From the NCBI GenBank assembly GCA_910586755.1, contig CAJUJM010000093.1:1-48914 (forward strand): a stretch of 48,914 bases of DNA. Reading direction: 5' to 3'. The translations under genes were made by a program, and so were the position numbers. Positions within the stretch are counted from its first letter, which is position 1; each line of letters starts with the position of its first letter. The notes beneath the pieces are model-generated. The model saw only the letters and a list, made by a program, of their open reading frames with translations. It ran no database searches and was not told where the DNA came from. Below, in pieces: positions 23,619-31,715 of this stretch. Origin of the DNA: an uncultured Lachnospiraceae bacterium. GTDB lineage: Bacteria; Bacillota; Clostridia; Lachnospirales; Lachnospiraceae.

Positions 23619-24483
23619 TCTCCTTATTTACAATCTGCATACAGGCAAATGACATTACCGCTGAAAGTAAAAATGCTATTACCGCAATGGACATACCATA
23701 TCCAAACCGGGCGCTGGTAAATGTATTGTAATACATATAGGTAACCATCAGCTCCGACACATGAGCCGGGCCGCCGCCGGTAAGCTGGAGAACCAGCTCA
23801 AAAACTTTAAAGCTTGCAGTAATTGCCAAAACGATATTGATCAGTATGGTTTGACGGATCAAAGGAAGGGTAATTCTGGTCATAGCTTGCCATTTATTTG
23901 CTCCGTCCACCCAAGCCGCCTCATAGATCTCTCCCGGAATCATTTTCAATCCTGAGAGAAAAATCGTCGCGTGGAATCCCAGCTTCTGCCAGATAAACAC
24001 AATTCCCACCATATAGGGTGTCAACGCCTGACCGCCAATCCATTCCTGCTGCCAATGTTCCAAACCTATGGCACGAAGCAGCGCATTGAAAAGTCCTGTC
24101 TTGGGATCCAGAATAAATACCTACATAAGTCCAATAAGAACCGGTGCTACAATGTTGGGAGCAAAGGCAATACCTTTGACAAATGTATTGCCTTTAAATG
24201 CCCGGTTAAATAGTAATGACAAGAAAAAAGATAATGGTAAAAGCACACATACCGCCATAATAAATACAATCATAGAATTTTTCAATGATATCAGGAAATC
24301 GGCATCTCCAAACAGAGCCTGATAATTAGCCAGTCCCACCCATCTTGCTTTTCCCAGACCGTTAAAATCCGTAAAAGAGTAGTAGAGGGAAACTCCTATG
24401 GGGATTACCATATATGCTGAAAAAATCAATAATGTAGGAACAATCATCACTACTTTAATCCAGCGTTTACTAAACCAGTACAT
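23611..24483 (-). pseudogene. ABC sugar transporter permease, MalF type, interrupted by in-frame TAG
   Basis: The frame from the ATG at 24483 to the stop at 23611 is 290 codons, normal for a MalF-type permease, but codon 121 is TAG (24121-24123). Both sides are in the same frame and join into one protein: residues before the stop end APVLIGLM and those after it read VFILDPKTGLFNALL, where relatives usually have a tryptophan. A single TGG-to-TAG change explains it. The C-terminal half carries the EAA loop (YEAAWVDGANKWQAMTRITL). It lies between the binding-protein gene and the MalG-type permease. Translation may restart internally, but that would give only half a permease. Confidence 0.85.
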
Positions 24484-24500
24484 AAAAACTCCCCTCTTTT

Positions 24501-25880
24501 TTATTTTATATAGCTATTTGTATCTTTCATCATCTTGTCCAGATAATCCAGAGCCTGCTCTGGTGTATAAACATTGGTAATTACCCCGGCAATACTGTCA
24601 GAAAGCGGTGCATACATCTCTATGGGAAGGTAGTAATCCGGGCAGAGAGCCGGACTCTCCCAATCATCGTGAATCATATCAACCATCATACTGAAAACAG
24701 GATAAGCCTCTTCATCCACATCGATCTGGTAGTTCGTAATCGGTATAGATTGTGTCTCCTGAATCATAATCCGGCTTCCCTCTTCTCCATACATAAACTG
24801 CAGAAATTCCATAATTGCAGCATACTTGTCCGGATCCTCCTCCGCCTTTTTTGATACAACAAATGGATGACCCACAGCTTTCATAGAAACTTCCTGATTC
24901 CCCACACCGTCAGTAAATACTGGTCCCCAGGTAAATCCTGATTGCTCCATAATATCGCTGTTTTGTACCTTGGTAGTATCCCACAGGCCGGAATCAAGCA
25001 TTGCCGCCTCTCCTCCCAGGAACATTTCCACAGCATTCCAATATTCAATAACATTGGCATTATCCGGGAAAGTCCCTGCATCCCGAAGCTCTGCAATATG
25101 CTCATAAAGTCTCAAAAAATCAGGATTATTCCATTTTTCTTCCCCTGCCAGGATTGCATCCACTTTGTCATAATATCCAAAGCGGCAAAGCATTGTCTGG
25201 AAAGACCAAACCATATTATTCTTCATGCCCTTGGCAATAAGCGGAATTCCCTCAGCATTAAGAACCTCAGCGCAATGGACATATTCTTCAAAGGTTGTTG
25301 GGATCTCAAGATTATATCTTTCAAAAATCTCCTTATTGTACCAAATTCCATTACATTGGAGTTCACAGGGAATTCCGTAAATTCCGTCATTTACCTTAAC
25401 TACCTCCAGCATGCCTGGTAAGAAACCGGCTTCAAACTCAGGATTTGCCTGAATCATTGGCGACAAATCAGAAAGATATCCCTGTTCCGCCATCTGTACC
25501 GCATATCCTCTTCTCATCCAGAAGATATCCGGCAATGTGTCACTCTGTGCCGCCATCAACATATTATTTACGTGGTCATTGGCGGCTGCTCCTGTAATCT
25601 CAATGGTTATATGAGGATTTTTCTCCATAAAAGCCTGTGCTGTTTTCCAGATATTTGGGGCCTGTGTCTCAACATCCGGTACATGTTCTGCAAAAGTAAT
25701 GGTCACCGGTTTTTTCTCCTCCGTTGTCTGAACGGCACTGATATCGGAACCGGCATTATCTGCCACGGCTGTTGTTGTTTCAGGATTTGTTTTTCCTTCA
25801 TTGGCTGCACCGCATCCAGTCACTGCACTAAGTGTCAGGATAAACGCAGTCGCAATTGATATTAGCTTTATCTTTTTCAT
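24501..25880 (-). CDS. ABC transporter extracellular sugar-binding lipoprotein
   Basis: A 459-residue family 1 solute-binding protein. The signal peptide ends in lipobox AVTGC near residue 23, followed by a Thr/Glu-rich linker. The body has typical features: ITIEITG, LPDIFWMRRGYAVQMAEQGY, YGIPCELQCNGIWYNKEIFE, and MEFLQFMYGEEGSR near the C terminus. It would capture an oligosaccharide and deliver it to the two permeases downstream. Its operon is bounded upstream by the LacI-type gene, with a GC-rich hairpin between them. The neighbouring GH32 gene suggests fructo-oligosaccharide or sucrose as ligand (inference). Confidence 0.92.
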   Translation of the reverse strand: MKKIKLISIATAFILTLSAVTGCGAANEGKTNPETTTAVADNAGSDISAVQTTEEKKPVTITFAEHVPDVETQAPNIWKTAQAFMEKNPHITIEITGAAANDHVNNMLMAAQSDTLPDIFWMRRGYAVQMAEQGYLSDLSPMIQANPEFEAGFLPGMLEVVKVNDGIYGIPCELQCNGIWYNKEIFERYNLEIPTTFEEYVHCAEVLNAEGIPLIAKGMKNNMVWSFQTMLCRFGYYDKVDAILAGEEKWNNPDFLRLYEHIAELRDAGTFPDNANVIEYWNAVEMFLGGEAAMLDSGLWDTTKVQNSDIMEQSGFTWGPVFTDGVGNQEVSMKAVGHPFVVSKKAEEDPDKYAAIMEFLQFMYGEEGSRIMIQETQSIPITNYQIDVDEEAYPVFSMMVDMIHDDWESPALCPDYYLPIEMYAPLSDSIAGVITNVYTPEQALDYLDKMMKDTNSYIK

Positions 25881-25921
25881 GATAGTTCTCCTTTCATTTT
25901 ACATCTGCCATTTATCATTAA

Positions 25922-25945
25922 ACTTACCGGCGCGCGCCCGGAAGT
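25922..25945. repeat. GC-rich inverted repeat between lacI-type gene and binding-protein gene
   Basis: ACTTACCGG (25922-25930) pairs with CCGGAAGT (25938-25945), with one bulged A, around CGCGCGC. This is a very GC-rich dyad in an AT-rich 82-base gap. It may be the terminator of the regulator gene or an operator or processing site for the transport operon. Confidence 0.5.
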
Positions 25946-25962
25946 AAAACAATCCATATTAT

Positions 25963-26961
25963 TTATCTCAAAACCTTTATAGAATCCCGGGTAACCAGCA
26001 CCGGATCCAATACTAACGTAACTGGCTCCCCTCCTCTGGTTTGAGGATACTCTGCAACCCGGTTTAAAATTAGCTGGGAAGCCAATTTCCCCAGTGATTC
26101 AAAGGGATGGGAGACCGCCGATATTCCACTGGCAGCAAGCCATGGAAAGTCGTCATAGGCAACCAGGCTCATATCTTCCGGAAATCCCAGGTTCAGCTCC
26201 TTTAACGCCTGGATAGTACAAACACTGATTCCTTCGCTTACACTGATAATTGCTGTTGGCTTCATCGCTGTAATATGCTGCTTAATCATTTCTTTTACGC
26301 TATTATCATATGCATATTCTTTTATCATATCAGGAATAAATGACAGGCCCATTTCATCAAAAGCCTTCCGATATCCGGCCGCACGGTTATGCCGTGATCG
26401 GCGGGACAGCATCATGATCTTTTCATGGCCGCATTGAATCAAATTTTTTACCGCCAGGTTTGTTCCTCTCTCATCATCAAATAGCAGGGTATCCAACTCT
26501 GGATAAACATGGTTAAAGAGCTGAAGCAGTGGAAACCTGGTGGTAATCAGACGATCTACAATTTCAATCCGTTCCTTGGAAGCAGGCGTAAGGATCAGAC
26601 CGTCTACCTTCCGATCAACCATGATCTCAATGGCATCTCTCTCACTGATGGTATCTTTTTCTGTATACATAGTAATCAACCTGTAACCGGAGCGATCTAA
26701 TTCATTTACTAACTCTCTTACAATAAAATTATAAAAGCCATTTAATGCCGCAGAATCTGTAATTACCAGTCCAATTACTTTGCTCCTGCCGGTGGGAACC
26801 TGTTTTATTGCGGAAACCTTATGGACATAGCCAAGCTCCTTGGCCGCTGCCAAAACCCGCTCCTGCACATTATCGCTGGTACTATATGTATTGCTGAACA
26901 CCTTATAAACGGTTGGAAGGGATACTCCCGCCTTCTCTGCTACTTCTTTAATCGATGCCAT
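25963..26961 (-). CDS. LacI-family transcriptional regulator
   Basis: A 332-residue repressor with an N-terminal helix-turn-helix (ASIKEVAEKAGVSLPTVYKV) and hinge region, then a periplasmic-binding-protein-like sugar-sensing core beginning VIGLVITDSAALNGF. The start used is the ATG preceded by AGGAGG; an upstream in-frame ATG at 27027 would add 22 residues before the HTH and lacks support. It lies between the divergent GH32 gene and the binding-protein gene, so it probably controls both. Palindromes at 27030-27055 overlap its own likely -35 region, consistent with autoregulation. Confidence 0.92.
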   Translation of the reverse strand: MASIKEVAEKAGVSLPTVYKVFSNTYSTSDNVQERVLAAAKELGYVHKVSAIKQVPTGRSKVIGLVITDSAALNGFYNFIVRELVNELDRSGYRLITMYTEKDTISERDAIEIMVDRKVDGLILTPASKERIEIVDRLITTRFPLLQLFNHVYPELDTLLFDDERGTNLAVKNLIQCGHEKIMMLSRRSRHNRAAGYRKAFDEMGLSFIPDMIKEYAYDNSVKEMIKQHITAMKPTAIISVSEGISVCTIQALKELNLGFPEDMSLVAYDDFPWLAASGISAVSHPFESLGKLASQLILNRVAEYPQTRGGEPVTLVLDPVLVTRDSIKVLR

Positions 26962-27006
26962 AATCCATTGCCTCCTAAACTTTTCTAATCGTGCTTTTTG
27001 ATTTCT

Positions 27007-27055
27007 ATTATACAATGTTTTTGACATTCGGAAAAGTTTTTCCAGAAAATTTTCT
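27007..27055 (-). promoter_or_regulatory. LacI-type gene promoter with two adjacent palindromes
   Basis: Minus-strand TATAAT lies at 27007-27012, with a poor -35 (TTTTCC) 17 bases upstream. Two touching palindromes cover that area: GGAAAAGTTTTTCC (27030-27043, one central mismatch pair) and the perfect AGAAAATTTTCT (27044-27055). They are candidate repressor sites, although LacI operators usually have a central CG, which neither has. Confidence 0.4.
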
Positions 27056-27070
27056 AATTTTATTTTGGAG

Positions 27071-27116
27071 AATTATTTAATAATTATTTGACTTTATCTG
27101 TAATTTATCATATAAT
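27071..27116 (+). promoter_or_regulatory. GH32 gene promoter with an upstream palindrome
   Basis: TTGACT (27088-27093), 17 bases, TATAAT (27111-27116), a near-consensus promoter 65 bases before the start codon at 27181. Just upstream is AATTATTTAATAATT (27071-27085), a perfect 7-base inverted repeat about a central T, which could be a regulator site. GGAGCTAATT precedes the ATG. Confidence 0.6.
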
Positions 27117-27180
27117 TATTTTAAAGTCAAGGGGCTGTTAACATATTTTTTCCATTCAATTCAAAAATAAGGAGCTAATT

Positions 27181-28806
27181 ATGGTAATAATCACAGAGAA
27201 AACAGCAATAATCGAATTTTTTATTCGCATCATAAATTTGGATTCACATGAGATCCTTCTGCAATCTGACAAAGAAAAAAGGCAGATATTATCCGCCCCT
27301 TATGGACCTTTAGCTCATTTAAAAGCAGTCCTTGCGCCTAACACCAAATATGATATCTCTTACAAGAATCTGGAGCTTTGTCTATGCTATACTTACGAAC
27401 CAGAGACTGTAATCCGTGATGGTGTGGTCTTCCATGAAGACAATATAAAAAAACAGAGTTTTCACCAGGAAATCTGCCATTTTACTCCATATAAAAACTG
27501 GATGAACGATCCCAATGGGCTCTGCTGGTATCAGGGACATTACCATATGTTTTATCAATTTCACCCTTATGCTCCTGAACCCGGCTGCATGTACTGGGGA
27601 CATGCTGTAAGTGAAGATCTGCTCCACTGGCGCCATCTTCCTGTAGCCCTTGAACCACAGGATGAGATCATGAACGGCTGTAATTTCCGCGGAGGAGCCT
27701 GGTCAGGGAGCGCTCTGTCTTTTTCAGATCACGTTAAATTATTTTTCACCAGGCATATAGGACCTGTCTCTGACCGAAAGATAAAAAAAGAGTATCAGGT
27801 GTTGGTAACCTCCAGAGACATGATTCATTTTTCTAAAGAATCTATTATTGTTTCCGGCCAACCAGAACCCGGAGTCTCTTCGGATATCCGTGATCCGAAG
27901 ATTTTCCGGTACGAAGAAACCTGGTACATGGTTTTAGGATCTGCATACAAAAATAATCCCGCTGTCCTTCTGTATCAATCACAGGATTTGATTCAATGGA
28001 AATATAACGGCATACTCTATCTGGAAGAATCCGCAGATACCATTGCCTTTGAGTGTCCGGATTTTTTTGAAATGGATGGGAAATTTATATTGATTGTCTC
28101 AAAAATGAGACACGTTGATGAGATGGGAAGAAAAGATACTGTTCACTATTATGTCGGAAATTTTGATGGATCACACTTTTATCCGGAAGCCGAAAAACTC
28201 CTGGACTTTGGAGGAAATCTTTATGCTGTTCAGTCTTTTTCTCGTTTAAACCGCAGGCTTGCGCTGGGCTGGATTTCAGATTTTTATAATGAACATCAGG
28301 TTACGCAAAATAGTATCTATGGAAGTATGAGTCTTCCAAGAGAGCTGCGATTTGATAAGCAAAAGCTGCTTTTTGCTCCGGCAAAGGAAGTATATTCTTT
28401 GCTTGGCCAAGTAATATTTAAAGATTTTACTGAGTCCGCCAAAATCCCTCTTCCGGATTCTTCTTATTATGCCTGCCTGGAATTCTCAGCTCCCTGTGAT
28501 TTTAGTATTCACCTGAATGAAAGAAGAGATGGCGCGTCATTTGACCTTATCAGCAGAAGCGGAATCATTGAATTTGTTACAAAGGGTGTTGCCAGCCAGT
28601 CTGTCCGGTTCTGTACTACACCTGTAAAATGTCTGAAGCTAGAGATTTTTATGGATCGCCGTACCTGCGAGGTTTTCATCAATAATGGAGAGTATAGCGG
28701 TACGAAAACATTTTATGGTGATGGAAGCTGCCTTACATTTTCGTTCTCTGTCGCCGCCTCCACCACCATAAAACCTTGCCTTACTATAAAATCCGTAACC
28801 GGCTGA
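27181..28806 (+). CDS. Glycoside hydrolase family 32 (sucrose/fructan hydrolase)
   Basis: A 541-residue GH32 enzyme that releases fructose from sucrose, fructo-oligosaccharides or levan/inulin fragments. The three catalytic blocks are present: nucleophile Asp110 in WMNDPNG (from Trp107), transition-state stabiliser Asp238 in RDPK, and acid/base Glu291 in ECPDFF. The C-terminal beta-sandwich follows (KLEIFMDRRTCEVFINNGE). There is no signal peptide, so it acts on imported substrate. An N-terminal region of about 90 residues before the usual GH32 start is extra, resembling a small beta domain. It is regulated by a strong promoter and probably the divergent LacI protein, and terminated at 28823-28863. 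Confidence 0.94.
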   Translation: MVIITEKTAIIEFFIRIINLDSHEILLQSDKEKRQILSAPYGPLAHLKAVLAPNTKYDISYKNLELCLCYTYEPETVIRDGVVFHEDNIKKQSFHQEICHFTPYKNWMNDPNGLCWYQGHYHMFYQFHPYAPEPGCMYWGHAVSEDLLHWRHLPVALEPQDEIMNGCNFRGGAWSGSALSFSDHVKLFFTRHIGPVSDRKIKKEYQVLVTSRDMIHFSKESIIVSGQPEPGVSSDIRDPKIFRYEETWYMVLGSAYKNNPAVLLYQSQDLIQWKYNGILYLEESADTIAFECPDFFEMDGKFILIVSKMRHVDEMGRKDTVHYYVGNFDGSHFYPEAEKLLDFGGNLYAVQSFSRLNRRLALGWISDFYNEHQVTQNSIYGSMSLPRELRFDKQKLLFAPAKEVYSLLGQVIFKDFTESAKIPLPDSSYYACLEFSAPCDFSIHLNERRDGASFDLISRSGIIEFVTKGVASQSVRFCTTPVKCLKLEIFMDRRTCEVFINNGEYSGTKTFYGDGSCLTFSFSVAASTTIKPCLTIKSVTG

Positions 28807-28822
28807 CCAAACATTGTCAAAA

Positions 28823-28863
28823 CCAGCCAGAATGTGAAATCAATTTTGTCACATTCTGGCTGG
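28823..28863. terminator. Strong bidirectional terminator
   Basis: CCAGCCAGAATGTGA (28823-28837) and TCACATTCTGGCTGG (28849-28863) form a perfect 15-pair stem between the convergent GH32 gene and the fatty-acid operon, with TTTTG on the minus side. Confidence 0.85.
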
Positions 28864-28876
28864 GGTTTGTTATATA

Positions 28877-29986
28877 CTACCCGCACAAATCCTTCATCAC
28901 CTCTTCCACCGTCTCGATTCCGTGGCAGCGGTAAGCATTGGCTCCGCAAAACAGCAGGGCGTCTTCTACCTGGCCTTTGGCAGCGCGAATCAGCGCTCTG
29001 GTGATGCAGTAGGGAATTTCTGCCGGATTGCAGTGCTCCAGACAGCAAAAGCAGTGGGTAATCTTTTCTTTTTCCCTTAATACCTTTTCCATAAAAGGGT
29101 TTTTAATGGCCCGGCCAGGCATGCCAACCGGGCTTTTTACGATTATAATATCCTCTTTTTTGGCATTTATATAGGACTGTTTGTAAGATAGGGGAGCGTC
29201 ACATTCTTCAGTTGTAACAAACCGGGTTCCCACCTGAACTCCGTCTACCCCAAGTCCCATATGGTGTTTCATATCCTCTTTGGCAAACACTCCCCCGGCG
29301 CTGATTACCGGGATCTTACAATTATATTTTTTCTCATACTGGGATATTATCTCTTTAATCTTATGAATCTCCTGATCATAGGAAGCCTGACGGTAAGTTG
29401 ATGGCACATCTGCTGTATCTGCTCCGTATTTCCTCAAATCCTCTCTGGAAAATCCCAGATGTCCTCCTGCCAAAGGGCCCTCAATTACTACCATATCAGG
29501 GAAGCGTTGGTACTTTCTGTCCCACATACGGCAAATAACCGACGCAGACTTTGCTGAGGAAACAATTGGGGCAATTTTGGTTTTACTGCCCTTCACATAT
29601 TCCGGTAAGGGAATGGGGAGTCCTGCGCCGGAAATAATAATATCCGCCCCGGCAAGAACTGCTGCCCGGACATAGTTGGCATAGTTTTTCGTGGCAACCA
29701 TAATATTAAATCCTATAACAGGTTTTAATGATCCGATACCAGATCCTGCGATTTCACGGGCTTTTTTTAGCTCTGCGGCAATGGCGCGCAGGTTTGCTTT
29801 TTCCGGATCTGCCTCAAAATCCGGATCCTGAAACCCAATCTGCGCCGTGGAAATAATTCCCATTCCCCCGGCCTTTGCCACTGCGCCGGCAAGGCCGGAA
29901 AGGCTGATCCCAACCCCCATACCGCCTTGTATAACTGGATTTTCTACGACTAAATCTCCGATTCGCAATGGACTATATTTTCCCAT
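28877..29986 (-). CDS. Nitronate monooxygenase/FabK-like flavoprotein
   Basis: A 369-residue FMN-dependent TIM-barrel protein of the 2-nitropropane dioxygenase/FabK family. It has the N-terminal NPVIQGGMGVGIS loop, GGMGIIS, IIISGAGLPIPLP, GPLAGGHLGF, ISAGGVF, and GVQVGTRFVTTEE phosphate-binding segments. A Cys-rich C-terminal region follows, with THCFCCLEHCNPAE plus further cysteines near ALLFCGANAYRC; FabK proper lacks this. It ends the fatty-acid operon, starting only 2 bases after accDA, and is a distant paralogue of fabK at 36997-37920. It may be an alternative enoyl reductase or a detoxifying monooxygenase; the operon position favours a lipid-linked role. Confidence 0.85.
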   Translation of the reverse strand: MGKYSPLRIGDLVVENPVIQGGMGVGISLSGLAGAVAKAGGMGIISTAQIGFQDPDFEADPEKANLRAIAAELKKAREIAGSGIGSLKPVIGFNIMVATKNYANYVRAAVLAGADIIISGAGLPIPLPEYVKGSKTKIAPIVSSAKSASVICRMWDRKYQRFPDMVVIEGPLAGGHLGFSREDLRKYGADTADVPSTYRQASYDQEIHKIKEIISQYEKKYNCKIPVISAGGVFAKEDMKHHMGLGVDGVQVGTRFVTTEECDAPLSYKQSYINAKKEDIIIVKSPVGMPGRAIKNPFMEKVLREKEKITHCFCCLEHCNPAEIPYCITRALIRAAKGQVEDALLFCGANAYRCHGIETVEEVMKDLCG

Positions 29987-29988
29987 AT

Positions 29989-31704
29989 CTACATTCCCCT
30001 AAACCTTTCATAGCGAAGAGCCGCCGCCTCATCTCCGCTTATTCCCTGATATTCGTTGAAAAATACCCTCATGGCAGTATCTATCTCTGCCGCTATTTCG
30101 GAAAGATTCTCCATACTGGCCGGATTCCTTTCCGGCACTACATGCTCGATGAGATTTAATTTCTTTAGATCTCTGGCTGTCATTTTCATGACTCTGGCGG
30201 CTTCCGGAGCTTTTTTGCTGTCTTTCCACAGGATAGAAGCAAAACCTTCCGGGGAAAGCACAGAATAAACGCTGTTCTCCAGCATCCATACCTGGTTTGC
30301 CACTGCCATTGCCAAAGCTCCTCCACTGCCGCCTTCACCAATTACGATAGAAAGTATCGGAATCTTGACAGAGGACATTTCAAACAAGTTGCGGGCAATG
30401 GCCTCTCCCTGCCCCCGTTCCTCTGCCTCAAGGCCGCAAAATGCCCCCGGAGTATCGACAAAACATACCACCGGACGATGAAACTGCTCTGCCTCTTTCA
30501 TTAGACGAAGGGCTTTCCGGTAACCTTCCGGGGATGGCATACCAAAATTGCGTTTAATATTATCTTTGGTATTGCGCCCTTTTTGCTGCCCGATTACCGT
30601 AACCGGAATTCCATGAAACATGGCAATACCGCCTACGATAGCGCCGTCATCCTTAAAATACCGGTCCCCATGAAACTCCATAAAGTCATCAAAAATCTTT
30701 TCAATATAATCTAAGGCCGTAGGACGATCCGACTTTCTGGAAAGAATCACTGTGTCCCATGGTGTTTTTCCTGTATAGTCCTTTTTTGCAGAAATAGCAG
30801 TCAAATCGTTAAAAACCTCTGCCATTCTGAAAGTCACCTTATTGCCGGTATTTTCATGAATCAACAAGATTTTTACCAAGGTATCCTTTAATTCATGGCG
30901 CTCCACAATCTTGTCTACAAAGCCATGCTCTAATAAAAATTCTGACCTCTGAAATCCTTCCGGAAGCTTCTGTCCTATGGTTTGTTCAATAACTCTGGGG
31001 CCTGCAAACCCAATCAGCGCTTTAGGCTCTGCCAGAATAATATCTCCCAGCATTGCAAAGCTGGCCGTAACGCCGCCGGTGGTAGGATCTGTTAAAACTG
31101 TAACATAAAGCTGTCCTGCCTGCTGATGACGCTTTAAAGCCGCGGATGTTTTTGCCATCTGCATCAGGGAAACCATGCCTTCCTGCATTCTGGCTCCTCC
31201 GGAACAGACGAAAAAAATTACCGGAAGCTTTTCTTTCGTAGCCCGCTCCACCGCACGGGTAACTTTCTCCCCCACAATATATCCCATACTGCTCATCAAA
31301 AATCTGGAATCACACACGCCAATTACTGCCGGATGTCCGCCAATATTACCTTTTCCGGTTACTACCGCCTCACTGAGCCCGGTTTTCTCTCTGGCGGCCA
31401 AAACCTTTTTTTCATATCCCGGAAAATCCAATGGATTGGAAAATTCCATATCCCTATTCCATTCCTCAAAAGTTCCTTCATCCACAATCATCTCAATCCT
31501 TCTGCGGGCGTGGACGCGGAAATAACCGCCGCACTTGGGACAGACATAATAATTGTTCTTTACATCCTCAACATAAATGGGCTGGCTGCATTTGTTGCAT
31601 TTACGCCATAATCCTTCCGGAATATTGGGCTCTTCCTCAGTTTTAGAAGACCGGTATTTGGTATCAATCCGCGTATAAGTTTTTTTAAACATATCCTTTA
31701 ACAT
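29989..31704 (-). CDS. accDA: Acetyl-CoA carboxylase carboxyltransferase, fused beta-alpha
   Basis: A 571-residue single-chain carboxyltransferase. Residues 1-285 are the AccD part, with a zinc finger of Cys36, Cys39, Cys55 and Cys58 and a crotonase fold (MQEGMVSLMQMAKTSAAL, TDPTTGGVTASFAMLGDI). Residues about 300-560 are the AccA part (FMEFHGDRYFKDDGAIVGGI, GRNTKDNIKRNFGMPSPEGY, DTPGAFCGLEAEERGQ, GEGGSGGALA). It transfers carboxyl from biotin to acetyl-CoA, giving malonyl-CoA. The two subunits are separate genes in most bacteria; the fusion fixes 1:1 stoichiometry. It lies 11 bases downstream of accC in the fatty-acid operon. Confidence 0.96.
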   Translation of the reverse strand: MLKDMFKKTYTRIDTKYRSSKTEEEPNIPEGLWRKCNKCSQPIYVEDVKNNYYVCPKCGGYFRVHARRRIEMIVDEGTFEEWNRDMEFSNPLDFPGYEKKVLAAREKTGLSEAVVTGKGNIGGHPAVIGVCDSRFLMSSMGYIVGEKVTRAVERATKEKLPVIFFVCSGGARMQEGMVSLMQMAKTSAALKRHQQAGQLYVTVLTDPTTGGVTASFAMLGDIILAEPKALIGFAGPRVIEQTIGQKLPEGFQRSEFLLEHGFVDKIVERHELKDTLVKILLIHENTGNKVTFRMAEVFNDLTAISAKKDYTGKTPWDTVILSRKSDRPTALDYIEKIFDDFMEFHGDRYFKDDGAIVGGIAMFHGIPVTVIGQQKGRNTKDNIKRNFGMPSPEGYRKALRLMKEAEQFHRPVVCFVDTPGAFCGLEAEERGQGEAIARNLFEMSSVKIPILSIVIGEGGSGGALAMAVANQVWMLENSVYSVLSPEGFASILWKDSKKAPEAARVMKMTARDLKKLNLIEHVVPERNPASMENLSEIAAEIDTAMRVFFNEYQGISGDEAAALRYERFRGM

Positions 31705-31715
31705 AGCATGCTTCC

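Noticed and set aside
23611..24483. Treating the two halves of the MalF-type permease as two separate genes, or as programmed amber read-through
   Set aside because: The second half has no proper start and the halves form one permease. Nothing in the window (no pyl genes or suppressor tRNA) supports read-through.
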